From Paragonimus westermani (Eukaryota; Platyhelminthes; Trematoda; Plagiorchiida; Troglotrematidae), in contig QNGE01000270.1 of NCBI GenBank assembly GCA_008508345.1, positions 166,779 through 230,778 on the forward strand: a stretch of DNA of 64,000 nucleotides, read 5' to 3'. The translations under genes and the position numbers were made by a program. Within the stretch, counting starts at the first letter, position 1. Each line of letters begins with the position of its first letter. The notes under the pieces were generated by a model. The model ran no database searches and was not told the origin of the DNA. It saw only the letters and a program-made list of their open reading frames with translations. Positions 24,880 to 36,368 of this stretch are shown here, piece after piece.

Positions 24880-26454
24880 GTGAGTTGTGTGCGTAGCCAG
24901 GTTTACTAGATATCTTAACGCAATAAGACTTACTGCTCCCTGTCTGGTACAGAATAATGGCTAGTACACAAACAGCATCAAACATCTGAACGGTCTGTTT
25001 TCGGATTTGTCTATCTGAACGCTATTTGCGGTAAAAATGTGCTGACCATATTGTCTCGGGAAGCACAGCAAACTACCCGCAATCCGAACAACGCAATGAT
25101 TTCGGTAGTCCTCGTCTGGAAATTTATTTATCATTCCTGAAAGTTAGCGTGATTTTTCGTCCCATTCGACTGAAGGCTTTCGGTTTACTCAGTTGATTAC
25201 GTTCGTCTACCCTCCACAGATTATTAATAAGCATTACTGATAAGTAGTCGGGAAGTTGGTTAATTTCAAGTTGATCATCACTCACAGTTGATCCCGGTCG
25301 TGGCAATGATATGTAATACTGACAAGCTCTAGTGAAAGCGAAACTCGAGTCTGGTGCTTCTTCTCGAAAGAAGCCGATTGGTAAGTCTATGTGAATTCGA
25401 ATGCTTATGTGAGTGATGTTCAACTTGGTATGAATAGGCAGTTCGACATATTTTTTTAATTTGGAGACAACCCACTTGTAGGGCATCCGTATTGAGTTCA
25501 GCCTATGAACTCAGTCGAATTACTCATTCGTGTTTATGCGAGTTATTTGAGCAGTATAATTGCTTTTAATATAAAGTGGTTACGGCATTTGCTTCCCTTG
25601 TTCAGTGAAACTGCATGTCTGGAATTGCGGGTAAATTAACTGTAAACACCATCTACCCCTCAGAAGTTGATTGTGAATTTTATGTTTACATTATTCTGCA
25701 ATGGTTGTATCGCTGGTCCGTTTGTATTGTCGACCTACCTGTAAAGGACTGGGATTTACTGTCAAGGTCTATTATCTTCCTACACGTCTTCTCCTCACTA
25801 ATCTTTATATAATCTTTTTGTTATCAAAACATTTATGTTTGCAACAAGTTGGCAAATAAAATTCTTTATGAGATGTCTCATCCTTTTTAAGTACATCCAT
25901 TCCCTTCTTTGATAAATTCATTCGACTAAAACTTATTTAGTACGCTTCAGAACACTACGCCGGCATGAAAGTTATTCAGCACCTTTGTGATTTTTATCAT
26001 GACAAAACCAAGCTATCTACCGAAGCATTCCATCGTCTCAGTAGCCTGACGTTACTATTCTGAAGCGTTCGTTGAGCACGACTTTCATCAGTATCTAGAA
26101 ACGTTTAAGATGTTCAAACTTAATTGACTAATATGGAATGCTTTACAGTTTTAAGGTGAATTTTTTACCCATTTTGAATGCTGAATTTGAATGTTTTTCG
26201 GACAAAGAAGGTATTCGAAAGTTTGTTGAGTCCATATGCTAAATATATGAATGTAAGTAATTTATTCATGCACTGCTCTCCCAATAACCATATGCTGGAC
26301 CATCAGTCCTGATTTCTAGTAGTTTGTTCATGTGAATTTTCTCGTCTCTCTCTAATTCACATATACTCGCTCCATACGCACAGAGGGTTGTGAATACAGT
26401 CAGTTCAACGGCAAGTTCATGTGTTTCAACAGCTGTCTCTACAACGGTGGTCAG
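24880..26454 (+). other. p53 intron, 1.6 kb
   Basis: Donor GTGAGT, acceptor ACAACGGTGGTCAG. It contains a fold-back SINE copy (25234-25478); otherwise AT-rich with no second exon in a usable phase. Confidence 0.75.
25234..25478 (+). mobile_element. Fold-back SINE (family 1): inverted tail then forward body
   Basis: 25234-25282 is the family tail in reverse (its complement reads GTGAGTGATGATCAACTTG). It is followed by the forward body with AGCGAAACTCGAGTCTGGTG and CTTCTTCTCGAAAGAAG, and then by a forward tail containing GTGAGTGATGTTCAACTTG (25409-25427). The two tails are inverted repeats of each other. The body matches the copies at 37800-37930, 39800-40000 and 42965-43130. Confidence 0.75.
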
Positions 26455-26507
26455 GGGAACAAAAAACCGTTGTTTTTGATTATCACGTTGGAGAGGTTGG
26501 TTACCGG
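26455..26507 (+). CDS. p53: p53/p63 homologue, exon 6: short core exon lacking the Cys-x3-Cys zinc loop
   Basis: 53 nt between GGTGGTCAG and CGG|GTAAGT; the first two bases complete Gly with the base left by exon 5, and it ends in phase 0. The peptide EQKTVVFDYHVGEVGYR aligns with TEFTTVLYNFM...VGGMNRR of p63. The five residues CNSSC between them, which carry two zinc ligands (human Cys238 and Cys242), have no counterpart. VGEVGYR lines up with MGGMNRR, putting Tyr at the position of DNA-contacting Arg248 and Arg at Arg249. Phase and splice sites are both clean, so this is unlikely to be an annotation slip. Confidence 0.85.
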
Positions 26508-27151
26508 GTAAGTGGTAGTACATCATTTGTACCCCTTTTTGTCCATATCTGTATGTTGGCGTATGGCAACGTTGGTGACGGCCGATTGACCGCTGTGTTC
26601 AGATGGTTAGAGTTGATTAGCAGTATTTGCCGGTCATGGGTTTAAAGAAATCTCACTATTCCACCCATACAGTATTGATGGCCAAGTAGTTACTAGGTAG
26701 CGTTTGCCCGTATGTGCGTGTGCGTATCATTTTTCGTTTAGCTGAGAGCCATCTGATCTGGTATCCATCTCACTATGGGGTAAACGTGCATGTGCGCATA
26801 TGTATATGAGCGCACATATGCACGCCAGTTATGGATTGACCGTCACTGATGGTTGCTTCCTTTCTACCACCATTCAGAAAGCGTTTAATCTCTGAACCTG
26901 AGTGACCATCAATCTGGTCAGTTCCCCTTCCCCTCATTGAACAGTATGTTGTAGTGGACCCAAAAACATCACCATGATGAACAATGTCTGATTCGGTGAT
27001 CGGGACTGAAGTAGTACCTCTGAATGAGTGGAAGAAATTGTGGCAAGGTGAATGACCTAAAGTCCAAAGATAAGAAACGACGATGGTGTTTACTGATTGG
27101 TTTATTTGCACTTCGTCCACTAACATTCATGAAGCAAATAGAACGATTCAG
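26508..27151 (+). other. p53 intron
   Basis: Donor GTAAGT; acceptor GAACGATTCAG if exon 7 is right. An imperfect hairpin of 13 bp with a two-base bulge lies at 26785-26824. Confidence 0.5.
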
Positions 27152-27255
27152 TCAGCATCTGATCTGCTTGTGCTGAACGCTGATGTGGAAACAGCGTGTG
27201 TTAACTTGGAAACTCAAAATACTGATGGAACTGGAGAAGTTTTCGGTGATGCGAT
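27152..27255 (+). CDS. p53: p53/p63 homologue, tentative exon 7
   Basis: One more exon is required between 26507 (phase 0) and 27377 (needs two bases). The frame opening at GATTCAG|TCAGCA reads SASDLLVLNADVET in phase 0. DLLVLNADVE could replace the PILTIITLED strand of human p53. Cutting at GCGAT|GTCAGA leaves the needed two bases, but that donor is weak. It would put an insertion of about 25 residues before exon 8. An alternative is discussed as a finding: a different frame just upstream of 27377 ends VISLE, like the family's VTLE, and would connect to exon 8 through a one-base frameshift. Confidence 0.4.
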
Positions 27256-27376
27256 GTCAGAATCAAACATATCGATATGTGCTGGACTCTACTCGGTTGG
27301 CAATTAATCGATTTCCCCACCACTTCTGTGTCTAATGATTGTGTGTTCAACCACCTCTATTCCGTCATCTCTTTAG

Positions 27377-27540
27377 AACCGATCAAACCAAGGGTCAGTG
27401 TGAGGTTTTGGGAAGACAGTGTATCAAATTTCGTAGCTGTGCTTGTCCGAAACGGGACAAAGAGAACAGCGAGCGACGCACCGGCGATTCGACCGTCTAC
27501 AATCCATGCACTTTGTCTGGAAAACGGAGGAAAGAGTCGG
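27377..27540 (+). CDS. p53: p53/p63 homologue, exon 8: end of the DNA-binding domain
   Basis: Acceptor CATCTCTTTAG, donor GTCGG|GTAAAC, 164 nt. The peptide GQCEVLGRQCIKFRSCACPK followed by RDKENSERR is an unmistakable match to [20 protein letters not shown] of p63. The Arg before S-C-A-C is the major-groove and phosphate contact Arg273 of human p53. CACP-x-RD keeps Cys277, Arg280 and Asp281, while human Arg282 is Lys here. It continues into a basic GKRRKES segment that could act as a nuclear localisation signal. The last base (G) joins exon 9 to make Glu. Confidence 0.95.
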
Positions 27541-30500
27541 GTAAACATGCACTCGTTTGTCCATTTTTTATTGGGAGCTTATCATCTTTTCTACTTCCAA
27601 CAGAAGCAAGTTGTTTCTCTCTATGACCCTTTTATTCACGAACTTCCATGAGCGTTTGTTGTCGATCCCACCATTGATTCCCACCATAGCTTCTTTTAGA
27701 AACTTGCTTACAATGTCTTTTTCCACATTCTGTCTACATTGGACTCTTTGTTTTCGTGAGCCTACAGCTCTAACATTAATAGCCCCCATAAATCGAGTTG
27801 TCATGTCGACATGGTTAAGTGCCGGCTAAGCGCGGGCTAGGAGAACTTTTCTCAATCATACAACTAATCAAGCCTAGTTTCTAGCATTCTGACTTGATTT
27901 CACTTAACTTTAAAATGTTGCAAGCCTGTTTTCAACAGCCAACTGACAGTATATTTCGTTGTGCCGAATTCAACTTACCAAACTGATTCTTCGTAAATCT
28001 TGAACGGGGATATTCTGGTTCTTCAGGTATTGTTGAATATGAAACCTCTTATTGAAATATGCTTGCACTACAGTCTCGGAGAAAACAGTACGAACGTTCT
28101 GGTGAAGTTCTTTTAGGCTCTGTTAGACTTTCGTTGAGTGACCAGGTGAGATAGTGATCAAGAGTCTTTATTGTTATAGAAATATAGGTCTCCCGTCGGT
28201 CTAGTGTTAGCTCTAAAGTCACTTTGCTCCCAACTCCTTTTAAACCCGCTTGTAAGGACCATAATCCGACCTTTACACTACTGTGCTCGTCAGCTTGCAC
28301 ACTGTTACCGAACAATGAGTCCACTTCCAATTTGGGTGAATGGCCTGTACTGAGGACTTCCGCTAACTTTCCGTATTGACATACTACCGATCTATCTCAG
28401 TAGAGGGTCGCAAATAACAGTTTGATAGTGCACGACCTAGGTATGTTAAATAATTGAATGAAATAAATTCATGCTGATGTTTTCTTGCTTCAGCCAGTGG
28501 TATAGTGATCGAAATTGGCAGTAGTAGACATCGAATATGAGTCTGCTGAAAAAGGCCAGTTGAAACAATCTCATTCCCAACATCCCGTTTGAAGATTGAG
28601 TAATTTATTATTTACGATGTTCTCCTAACAAAACAGCTCGCTCACCTCTAGAAGTTTATAGGGATCACCCGCCTGTTAGTGATAATCAAAAGCGAGGTTC
28701 TCTACTGCATCACACTTACTAAAAGCTGCTAAACTTTGAATCTGCATGCTGATTGTTAATGAAAGCAAGACTTAATATGGAGATCCCGTTTCCTTGCGAT
28801 TCCTATGGCTGATTTGAAGACAGCGAAAGAGGTTGTTTTGTGAAAATTCGGTCATTTCAAAGAGACTAAAAGTGTTATTGTTGTGGGCGGTGATCGTGCG
28901 ACGAATGACTAGCCCCTAAACGTCATGCACGTAAACCATACTTATCTGAGTTCGGTTCTTGTCTGTCTCATCAAAACAGCTCGTCTAACAGTTTTCTGAT
29001 GCTATGCAAACAATGTCTAACATCGTGGTAAGTGGGGCTGGAAACTAGACGAATTTTCAGTTAACCGGATATATATATCTGACCCCATTTTTGTTATATT
29101 GGTGAACAATTCCTAATTTCAAACTGAACAGCACTCACACTTGTTCACCGCCTTCGCATTCAGATAAGCCTTTTGGCTAACCCACTTCGAAATAAGTGCT
29201 GGTCACGGGCTTATCGAAATGATCGGGCAAGTTGAACATTATTTACACTTGCCCATTATGAGGTCTGTTGGCAGTGTGGTTAACACGCTGGTCTCATAAG
29301 CGTGAGAACCGGAGTGCAAATTCCGGTCCGGACGAAGTGGGCTAACCGAAAGGCTTATCTGAATGCGAAGACCGCGATCAAGCATAGGTGGTGTTCAGTT
29401 TGGAACAATCTAAATGTCCCCACTTCTGTTAAAAATTTCCAGTTTACTGTGTGTCTCAAGAGCAGCAGCAGATTTGCTCATACTACACTTTAAGATTAAA
29501 AACTCTTGTATCCTGCCTTGATTGCTCCGATTGACATGTCTCCGGCGGACGTGCAAACGTTACCTGAAAATGACAACCTAAACCTGTCTACCGAGCTTTG
29601 CGTCCTGCCTGGGTTTCGAACACACTGTCAGTTAAACCGGTAAGGTCTCGCCTCCAAGACTTATTGTCACTAAGCTAAGAGAAGATTGGTCCGAATATGA
29701 TTGATTAAACCGCAACAAATTCTCCGTGAGAGGTATCGGACGAGGTGACCTCCAAGCAACAGGTTTCACCAGCCTTGTTCGGGAGTGAGGCCAAATAAGA
29801 TGACGTCACGCTTGATCACAAATGTGGAACATACGGCATTTTGTTTCGTGACCAGCTCTGAGTCCGTGGTACATACTTATCGAAATTTTTTTCTTCGAGA
29901 ACGATAAAGAATTGTTTATGTCCAAAAACGATATCTCCTTCAACTCTCTACAGTGTGCTTACTGCACCTGTTATTAAGCGTCCGTCTGTTCGTTATGACG
30001 AAAATTTCCAACCACTCAGTAAGACCCAAGACCCGTCTTCTTAACATAAAATCAATCAAGACAACCAAATCATTATAATCCCCGTTAAATTGTTGTTCTA
30101 CTTTACACGCTTTCTTCTGAATCTCCGGGATTTTAAAGGCTTGCTGATGTGGGTTTTAATTAGTAACGATGTTCTCAGCACAGCCAAGCTGTTGATGCCA
30201 TAAGGTAGAGTTGCATATAACCGATAGACTTCTCTTACCGTCCACTACCGTCCCGTCTTTTAACTCACGTAGCGTCTACATCTGCATGAGGACCACATAA
30301 TTGTACGTGCTCTTTTGTGAATGTTCAATAATCCCAATGTTAGTTTCTCACGAATAATTGATAAGGTGGATAGAATGCGGACATGAATCACATTGTTTCG
30401 GGTGAACCAAGTGAAACGTTAATCCAATCTTCAACACTGATAACTCTTCGATCACATGTAACAATAATTCACAAATGCTTATAACGTGATAAACAGTGCG

Positions 30501-31440
30501 TTAGGACAAGCTGTACCGCAAATGGATTTTCAACAGATATACAAAATTACACTTATCCATATAATGACTACACTACCAGAATATTTCTATCAGAGAGTAG
30601 ACAAAAACAAAAAAAACACTTTTTCCAGCACCAGTTTATTTGTGGTTAGACTTATTCCGAACAGTAGAATGAAATGCTATTCGTACGTCTCGGAAATGAC
30701 CTTCACACCTCGTGTAGGCTGGCTTGACTTTGATAGTACAAAATGTTTAATGCCTTACATTACTCTGTCCCTACGTGATAGGTATTTCTTTCAATTATCT
30801 CTTAAAGCAGACACACAAATAACCCTACGAGTACACACTAAGCACTGCATTTGGATTGCGTACATCCAGTTGCGAAATTTGTGGTCTAACTATATGTCTT
30901 CCAGTGTTAAGCCTGATTAACCAGCATTTCAATCTATTACATAAAACACTAGTTCAATTAATTTCTGAACACTAACTTAACCGTACAGTCTTACCACAAA
31001 CTTTGATAATTAAAATCTGATCAACCAAAATAGTGGGGTTGTGTGGGGCCAACATTTGTAACCTTACTGACTTTTGATTATCAATAAAAACTCAACCTTA
31101 CAAAATGTATACAACTTCTTCTACATTTGATACCAACTTTTAGTTGGATACCAAACCTTCTCAAAAAAAAATATGCATAAATTTCTCACTGCTACCAAAA
31201 TTTTACGATGTTGCAATAAATCTGCGATGAAGATTTTAGCTAAATTCTAGCTTGCGTTCAAAGTGTAATCCTTCGATCAAAAACGAAACCAGTTATACCG
31301 TTCCACTTGATTTGGCCCAGTACATAGTTGCTACCACTGTACACATTACAAACAGCCTCAGAGGATGTTAGCAGGTTGAAGTGAAAACGTGTTTTCATTA
31401 CATTCTAACGTTTGTCTTGTTTTTTCTTTTTGGATCCAAG
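27541..31440 (+). other. p53 intron, 3.9 kb
   Basis: Donor GTAAAC, acceptor CTTTTTGGATCCAAG. It contains the fold-back SINE at 29105-29410. The 435-base frame at 30486-30920 starts with GTG, has no splice logic and resembles nothing known. Confidence 0.7.
29105..29410 (+). mobile_element. Fold-back SINE (family 1) with an intact tRNA-like head between inverted tails
   Basis: 29113-29190 and 29332-29408 are inverted copies of each other: GCATTCAGATAAGCC with CCCACTTCG on the left and CGAAGTGGGCTAACC with GGCTTATCTGAATGC on the right. Between them, 29262-29333 reads as a tRNA-like unit: TGGCAGTGTGGTTAACACG (A-box region), CTCATAA in the anticodon-loop position (CAT) and GGAGTGCAAATTCCGG (B-box arm). 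The right arm is the normal SINE 3' body. The left arm is the same sequence inverted, so the whole can fold into a long hairpin. Confidence 0.75.
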
Positions 31441-31984
31441 AACGAACTGAGCGTCAGAACAAAAAATTACGGGTGCAGAATCAAGAATTCATCGCATCCA
31501 CGAACACTAAGGCAACCGGATCACGGCAAACTACCAACTGTAGTAGCTGGGGTTCTCCAACGCAAGAACAACCAAATCATGAGACCCAATCTAACAGTCT
31601 TGACGGTGGTATGGATACACGAAACGGTGACTTGTTCGTAGATTCGGAAATTGGTGGACAGTCCACAATAGTACACTTCAATGGAGAATCCTATCATCTT
31701 CTCCTGGTTCCCGCTGGATTGCCGGGTGGAATTGAAACCTTGTCCGGGGTCCGATTCGGCTTGATACGCACGTGGCTGCATCCATCTTCCCGAAGTGCCT
31801 CAAAACAGTCATACCTACTCGGCTCAGAAGTTTTGAAACCGGACATAGACGCTGAGAAAAAACTGACCGTTAAAACCAATGATCCCGAAGAAAGTTACAG
31901 AACTACGCTGATAAATAGTCGCATGGATGTCGACAATACATTACACCAACTTTCGATTGTGGAGACTCAACTGGCCAGTGTATT
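31441..31984 (+). CDS. p53: p53/p63 homologue, exon 9: linker and decayed tetramerisation-like segment
   Basis: A strong acceptor (CTTTTTGGATCCAAG) and donor (TATT|GTGAGT) enclose 544 nt. It takes one base from exon 8 and leaves two, matching exon 10. It opens with a charged, possibly helical stretch (ERTERQNKKLRVQNQEF), then Asn/Thr/Ser-rich sequence. The segment STIVHFNGESYHLLL has the spacing of the family's tetramerisation domain (human p63 LYLPVRGRETYEMLL): hydrophobic strand, Gly, Glu, Tyr, then leucines. The rest of that domain's helix is not recognisable (PAGLPGGIETL), so tetramer formation is an open question. The remainder has no recognised domain. Phase continuity on both sides is the main reason to assign it to this gene. 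Confidence 0.75.
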
Positions 31985-34900
31985 GTGAGTAATTTTTTTA
32001 GTGTGTAGTGTGCGAAACAGTTATCCGGTATCACTGACGTTTTACAAACGACAGTCGTTTGCTAGGAGAATCTTTGCAAAGCGTGAAATGGATTTATGCA
32101 ATAGACAGGGCGGCGCGAAACACACTGCGACACATATGGAGATAATGCTCTTGATGGGGATTTTCAAAAGTGAACGACCACCATTCCCCAGGAAAAAGGT
32201 GATGACATAGGGGTAGCTGACAGGAAACTAGACAGGGAAGAGACAGACGGGTTCTTTACGTTTCCGAATACAGGGATCTAACGGCAACTTTAAGAAACTT
32301 TCAGTCTGATGCCGATGAGTCAAGGTAACTTCTGTTAATGACTGCATCGGCCAACATCGTGGTCATTGACAATTAATCCGCTCTTCTTTNTATTGGGTTC
32401 TACCGCACATGCCCCCCATTGCCAGTACGATGATTTGGCATTCACGTAAAACATGTCAAGTAAGAAGGCGACGAAGTTGTCTTCAGGAAGCTGAGAGAGC
32501 AGGCTACTACTCAAGACGATTACTCCATACCAAAATCTTCAAACACTTTGACACAAGCCAACTATTGAGCTATTCCTTGGTTTACAGCGTCGTAGGTTTA
32601 TCAGTCTGCTCAGAAGTTTCTGTCTCTCGTTGAGCAGAAACTAAGTTATGCTGCAAGGTCTACAAATGTAACGAAAGAGATGACTGAAATGAAACTTGGA
32701 TAAGTTAGTAGGGTGCCGTCAATTCAACGTTAGTGACCGAAGCAACATTCCGACAGACTTGCAAACTTGATGTTAAAATAGTGGTTTAAAAACTTATGGT
32801 GCGGGTTTTCTTAAGTAAACGAACTGATGGTGTATAGTTTTAAAAGTGTTAATTGATTCAACGGTGACCAACAGAGTTGAGCAATATAATATAAACGGGT
32901 CAGATCTTGAGTGAAAACGTTCAGTATGAGTGATAGCCTACTCATTTCCTAATTCTGTTTCAGGATTCTACCTAATAACCTTTCATCTTTGAGTAGAGGG
33001 AGTTGTTCTGCGTACAAGACATTATAGGGCAAGAACAAGTTTCTGTCCAGCTGTATGTGATGCACTTGGAGTTAACCTCACATCTCTAAGTGAGCAATAG
33101 CCTCGAGTCACATGAATTTCCTAGCGATCCATCTCTGGATACCTTCAATAACTGTTCAATCCTTTTAACCTAGGCGTGACAGACTGGTGTGTTCATTTCT
33201 AGACAAGGGCGGAATATGCACATGGAGGGAGTAGAGAAAGATAGAAGGTTTTACAACCTTCTCAATTCAATCAAAACATGATAACAAGACGATTGCACAT
33301 TTCTCGCAACTCATCGTCGGGCCTACAAAAAATCGAAAAGAGCTGAGACCCCATACTAGTCGACATCAAATTCAATGCAATCATCACTCACTGATATGAT
33401 AAGGCTGTGGCTGTAGGTTAAATAAGAATTTGGACACTCGAGGTCTCGGAAAATTAGCGGCCCGGAAGACCTACCTTTATGGACGAAACCCTGAGTTGCG
33501 TAACCCGACGACAATTGATTCGATGGTTGTGGAAATCCACTACCTGGCTGTCATTGAGTGAATGAAATTGTGTAGACTGTTCGGAACGTATTTGACAAGT
33601 CATTAGTGAGTAACATCATGGTTCAGTTTCTGATACAAGCCCGTTGATAGTGTTCACTGTGTTTAGGTGATTGTTTTGGATCGATATATCCTGTTGTACA
33701 GTATCATCAAATGAGAGAATACACAATTATTAGCCTTTTGTAGACGCCTACCTTTTCCTTGTGGTTATTCGTATTTATCGAAGGGCCAGATGGAAGTGTC
33801 CGGATATGTGCGTGTGCCTTGCCGTTAAAATAAGGTGTGAGGTTGCGTTCAGTATTTGGAGGACATTACGGTAAAATTATCGAAACTAATCCTAACACTG
33901 ATCGTAGTGCGATTAACCCACACCTGACATACAGTTCAAGTGCATATTCATTAAATTCCGATCGATAACAGTCTGAATGTTTCAAAACAAACAGGAGTTT
34001 GATACTGTTTTCTAAGCATCTTAGCTTTAATGAGTCTGGAACCGCACTTGTTAACATCACCTGTGGTTTCCGAAACGATGACTTGCAAGCCCTTACAAGT
34101 TCAGTTTTTGTGTACCAGTAAATCCCGCTGGCCTGTGTGATGACCACTTTTAAGTTTACGTTATTGGGGATATTTAGACCTGTATTTTAAAAAATATTTT
34201 ACTAAGTTCCGTGCACATGGGTGAACTCTATTGTCTTACGAACCTCCGATAAACGATGTGTTGCTGTTTCGGGATCCCCTATTTTACAACTCTCAGTAAT
34301 GAAGAGACGAGCAATCAAATTCGACTATCGATACAACAGTCAGCTGGAAATGTTAAAATGAAACAGCTTCCATCTTCTAAAATCAAGTGGGTGAAATATC
34401 GCCAGTTAACTTATAGGGTTTTAAGTAAGTGGTACTGAACGTGTATCAAATGAGCCATTACTACTTGAACAATCGTGCTGTCTAGCATAACAAGGTTGCA
34501 ACCATCTACGTAGTGCTATAAAATCAGAATAAAACCTCTTTTAAACTTTTGGACTATTTTATCATATCGGATTTGTAAGTACTGTAGTTACTTGTAAACT
34601 TCATTCCCTTTATGAGGTCAACTAGAGAGATAGAAAAATGTGACTTAATGACCCGAAACCCATCTATGTATTTTAGTCCAGTCAACTTCCAGGCAGGCAT
34701 ACTTTGTTAACAAGCATACGAATTGTTGGTGAGAATAAATTAAAATCATTGTGTTTTTCATAAATTATTTTTAATTCACAACTAGCTCTGTCAAACAGCT
34801 TTAATGTTAGCATAGTGCGATCTGTCAAACCTCAACAAAGTGATCTGCCCGGTCTAAGTTTCTCTGTCGATTCAGTAAACGTAATGTTCCGCTTTGACTA

Positions 34901-36368
34901 AATGTTCGGACAATTAGTCCAGTCATTTCATGTTCTCACAGAATAGTCTGATTCCATTAAAACATCTATACACTAGTCATCTGTCTTCGTTACATAGCAG
35001 AATCGGATTGGTCCACGTACTGTAATTGTTGATTGGTAATTAACAGACTGGTGACACAACTTGCAATCAATAAGAGACTGTGGTGTAAATTGTTTTGGGA
35101 ACACCGATTCAAAGACCTTGATCACTCCGTTTGAATCAGTTTGGCAGACGCATTCTACGTTTGGCAGCTCACTGCTAATCGTATTAACGGTTAGGGACGC
35201 ACGCTCGTTCACGCACCAAGCCGAATTGGCTGATGTTTGCAGTACCGTGCATTTCGAACCTCCACTCAAAATCGCCATCTTTCTGTCTTTCGCTCAGCTA
35301 TGAGATTTGTACCAGTACGATCAAGGCTGGCCCTAATTCGGACCGTAGTGACTGCAAACTAATTTCAAATACGTTTGCGAACTCACAATGTACGACTGTT
35401 TCTTTTTACAGTCGCCAGCTAAATGCATGTAACCAATGCTGTAATGAGAAGTGTTTCGTTTGAAGAGTATTGGTGGCTGAACGAATAAATTCAACCAAGA
35501 GTGAGACTGTTAACCGGTTGAGGTTGAGCTACGGATTTAGTTTACAGTTGAAGTGAACTCAGCGCTAGTGGCTCAAGACCAGTGCAGTCGGCACTGTTCA
35601 AACCCTGTGTTTCAGCACCCCCGAGTGGAATTAGGTGTAATTAGTATCTGATATACCACTCCAGTAAGAGTCATAACACATGTAGTAAGTTCTGTGTCAG
35701 CCGTGAAACTGGATCATTCTGCCCGTTTGTTTTTCTCTGATTCTTTTCCTCAACCACTCCAGTGTTCACCATCTATCGGTTTTCACGAAAAGGCTGTAAA
35801 ATTACAAGGATAGAATCAAATTTCCATGTCCACAAATTCTGGTATGTATTAGGATCGTGATGTGTTCTCGTAAGAGCTCATATAGTAGTTATATATGTCT
35901 TACTCTCAAACGGGCAATCTACAAAGCCTAGGGATGCCAGTTTATCAGTACTCACCCTCTCTCCCTCAAGATGACCTCAAACAAACGTTTGTGGCTCATG
36001 TTAACTCGTTTGCAAGTAAGTTTGTTTAACAATGATGCCAGCTTATAACAATTAAAAGTATGTCTACTGATGGCTGAATACGGAAACCTCGGTCTGTTTA
36101 TTCTAGGTGGAGGAACTCAGTACGTTCATGGTATTCTGGACTACTAGTTGTTAATACTACTCAGGATGTTGTGTGATTTGACAGTGAAGATCACGTTTCT
36201 CTTTTTAATCGGTTAACTTCGCAGGATTACAGGAAAAATTGATTTATTTGAACTGGAGTGTTTTCTGTGATTCAGCTTGGAGAAGAACTGACCTTGTTAT
36301 TCATCTTTATTTCTACCTCGATACATACAGTTAGTATTTGAGAAAAATTCCTTTTCTTAATATTCTAG
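31985..36368 (+). other. p53 intron, 4.4 kb
   Basis: Donor GTGAGT, acceptor CTTAATATTCTAG. It contains the single ambiguous base of the window (N at 32390) and an opposite-strand ATG frame at 34973-35278. Confidence 0.7.
34973..35278 (-). CDS. Small ORF of unknown function, antisense within a p53 intron
   Basis: A 101-codon frame beginning with ATG in a favourable context (A at -3, G at +4: AGAAAGATGGCG). It starts MAILSGGSKCTVLQTS and holds seven cysteines, two of them spaced C-x-C (ECVCQ) and two C-x2-C (CKLCH). No signal peptide or membrane segment is visible. I do not recognise the family. It could be an intronless gene, a processed pseudogene or a first exon. The plus strand is partly open too, so chance is not excluded. 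Confidence 0.35.
   Translation of the reverse strand: MAILSGGSKCTVLQTSANSAWCVNERASLTVNTISSELPNVECVCQTDSNGVIKVFESVFPKQFTPQSLIDCKLCHQSVNYQSTITVRGPIRFCYVTKTDD

Noticed and set aside
26773..27126. Minus-strand 117-codon frame in a p53 intron, with a vague LINE-tail look
   Set aside because: The expected W-N-x-L-P motif is missing, and it overlaps the intron hairpin; likely chance.
30486..30920. 435-base open frame in a p53 intron
   Set aside because: Starts with GTG, no splice sites, AT-rich composition and no family resemblance.
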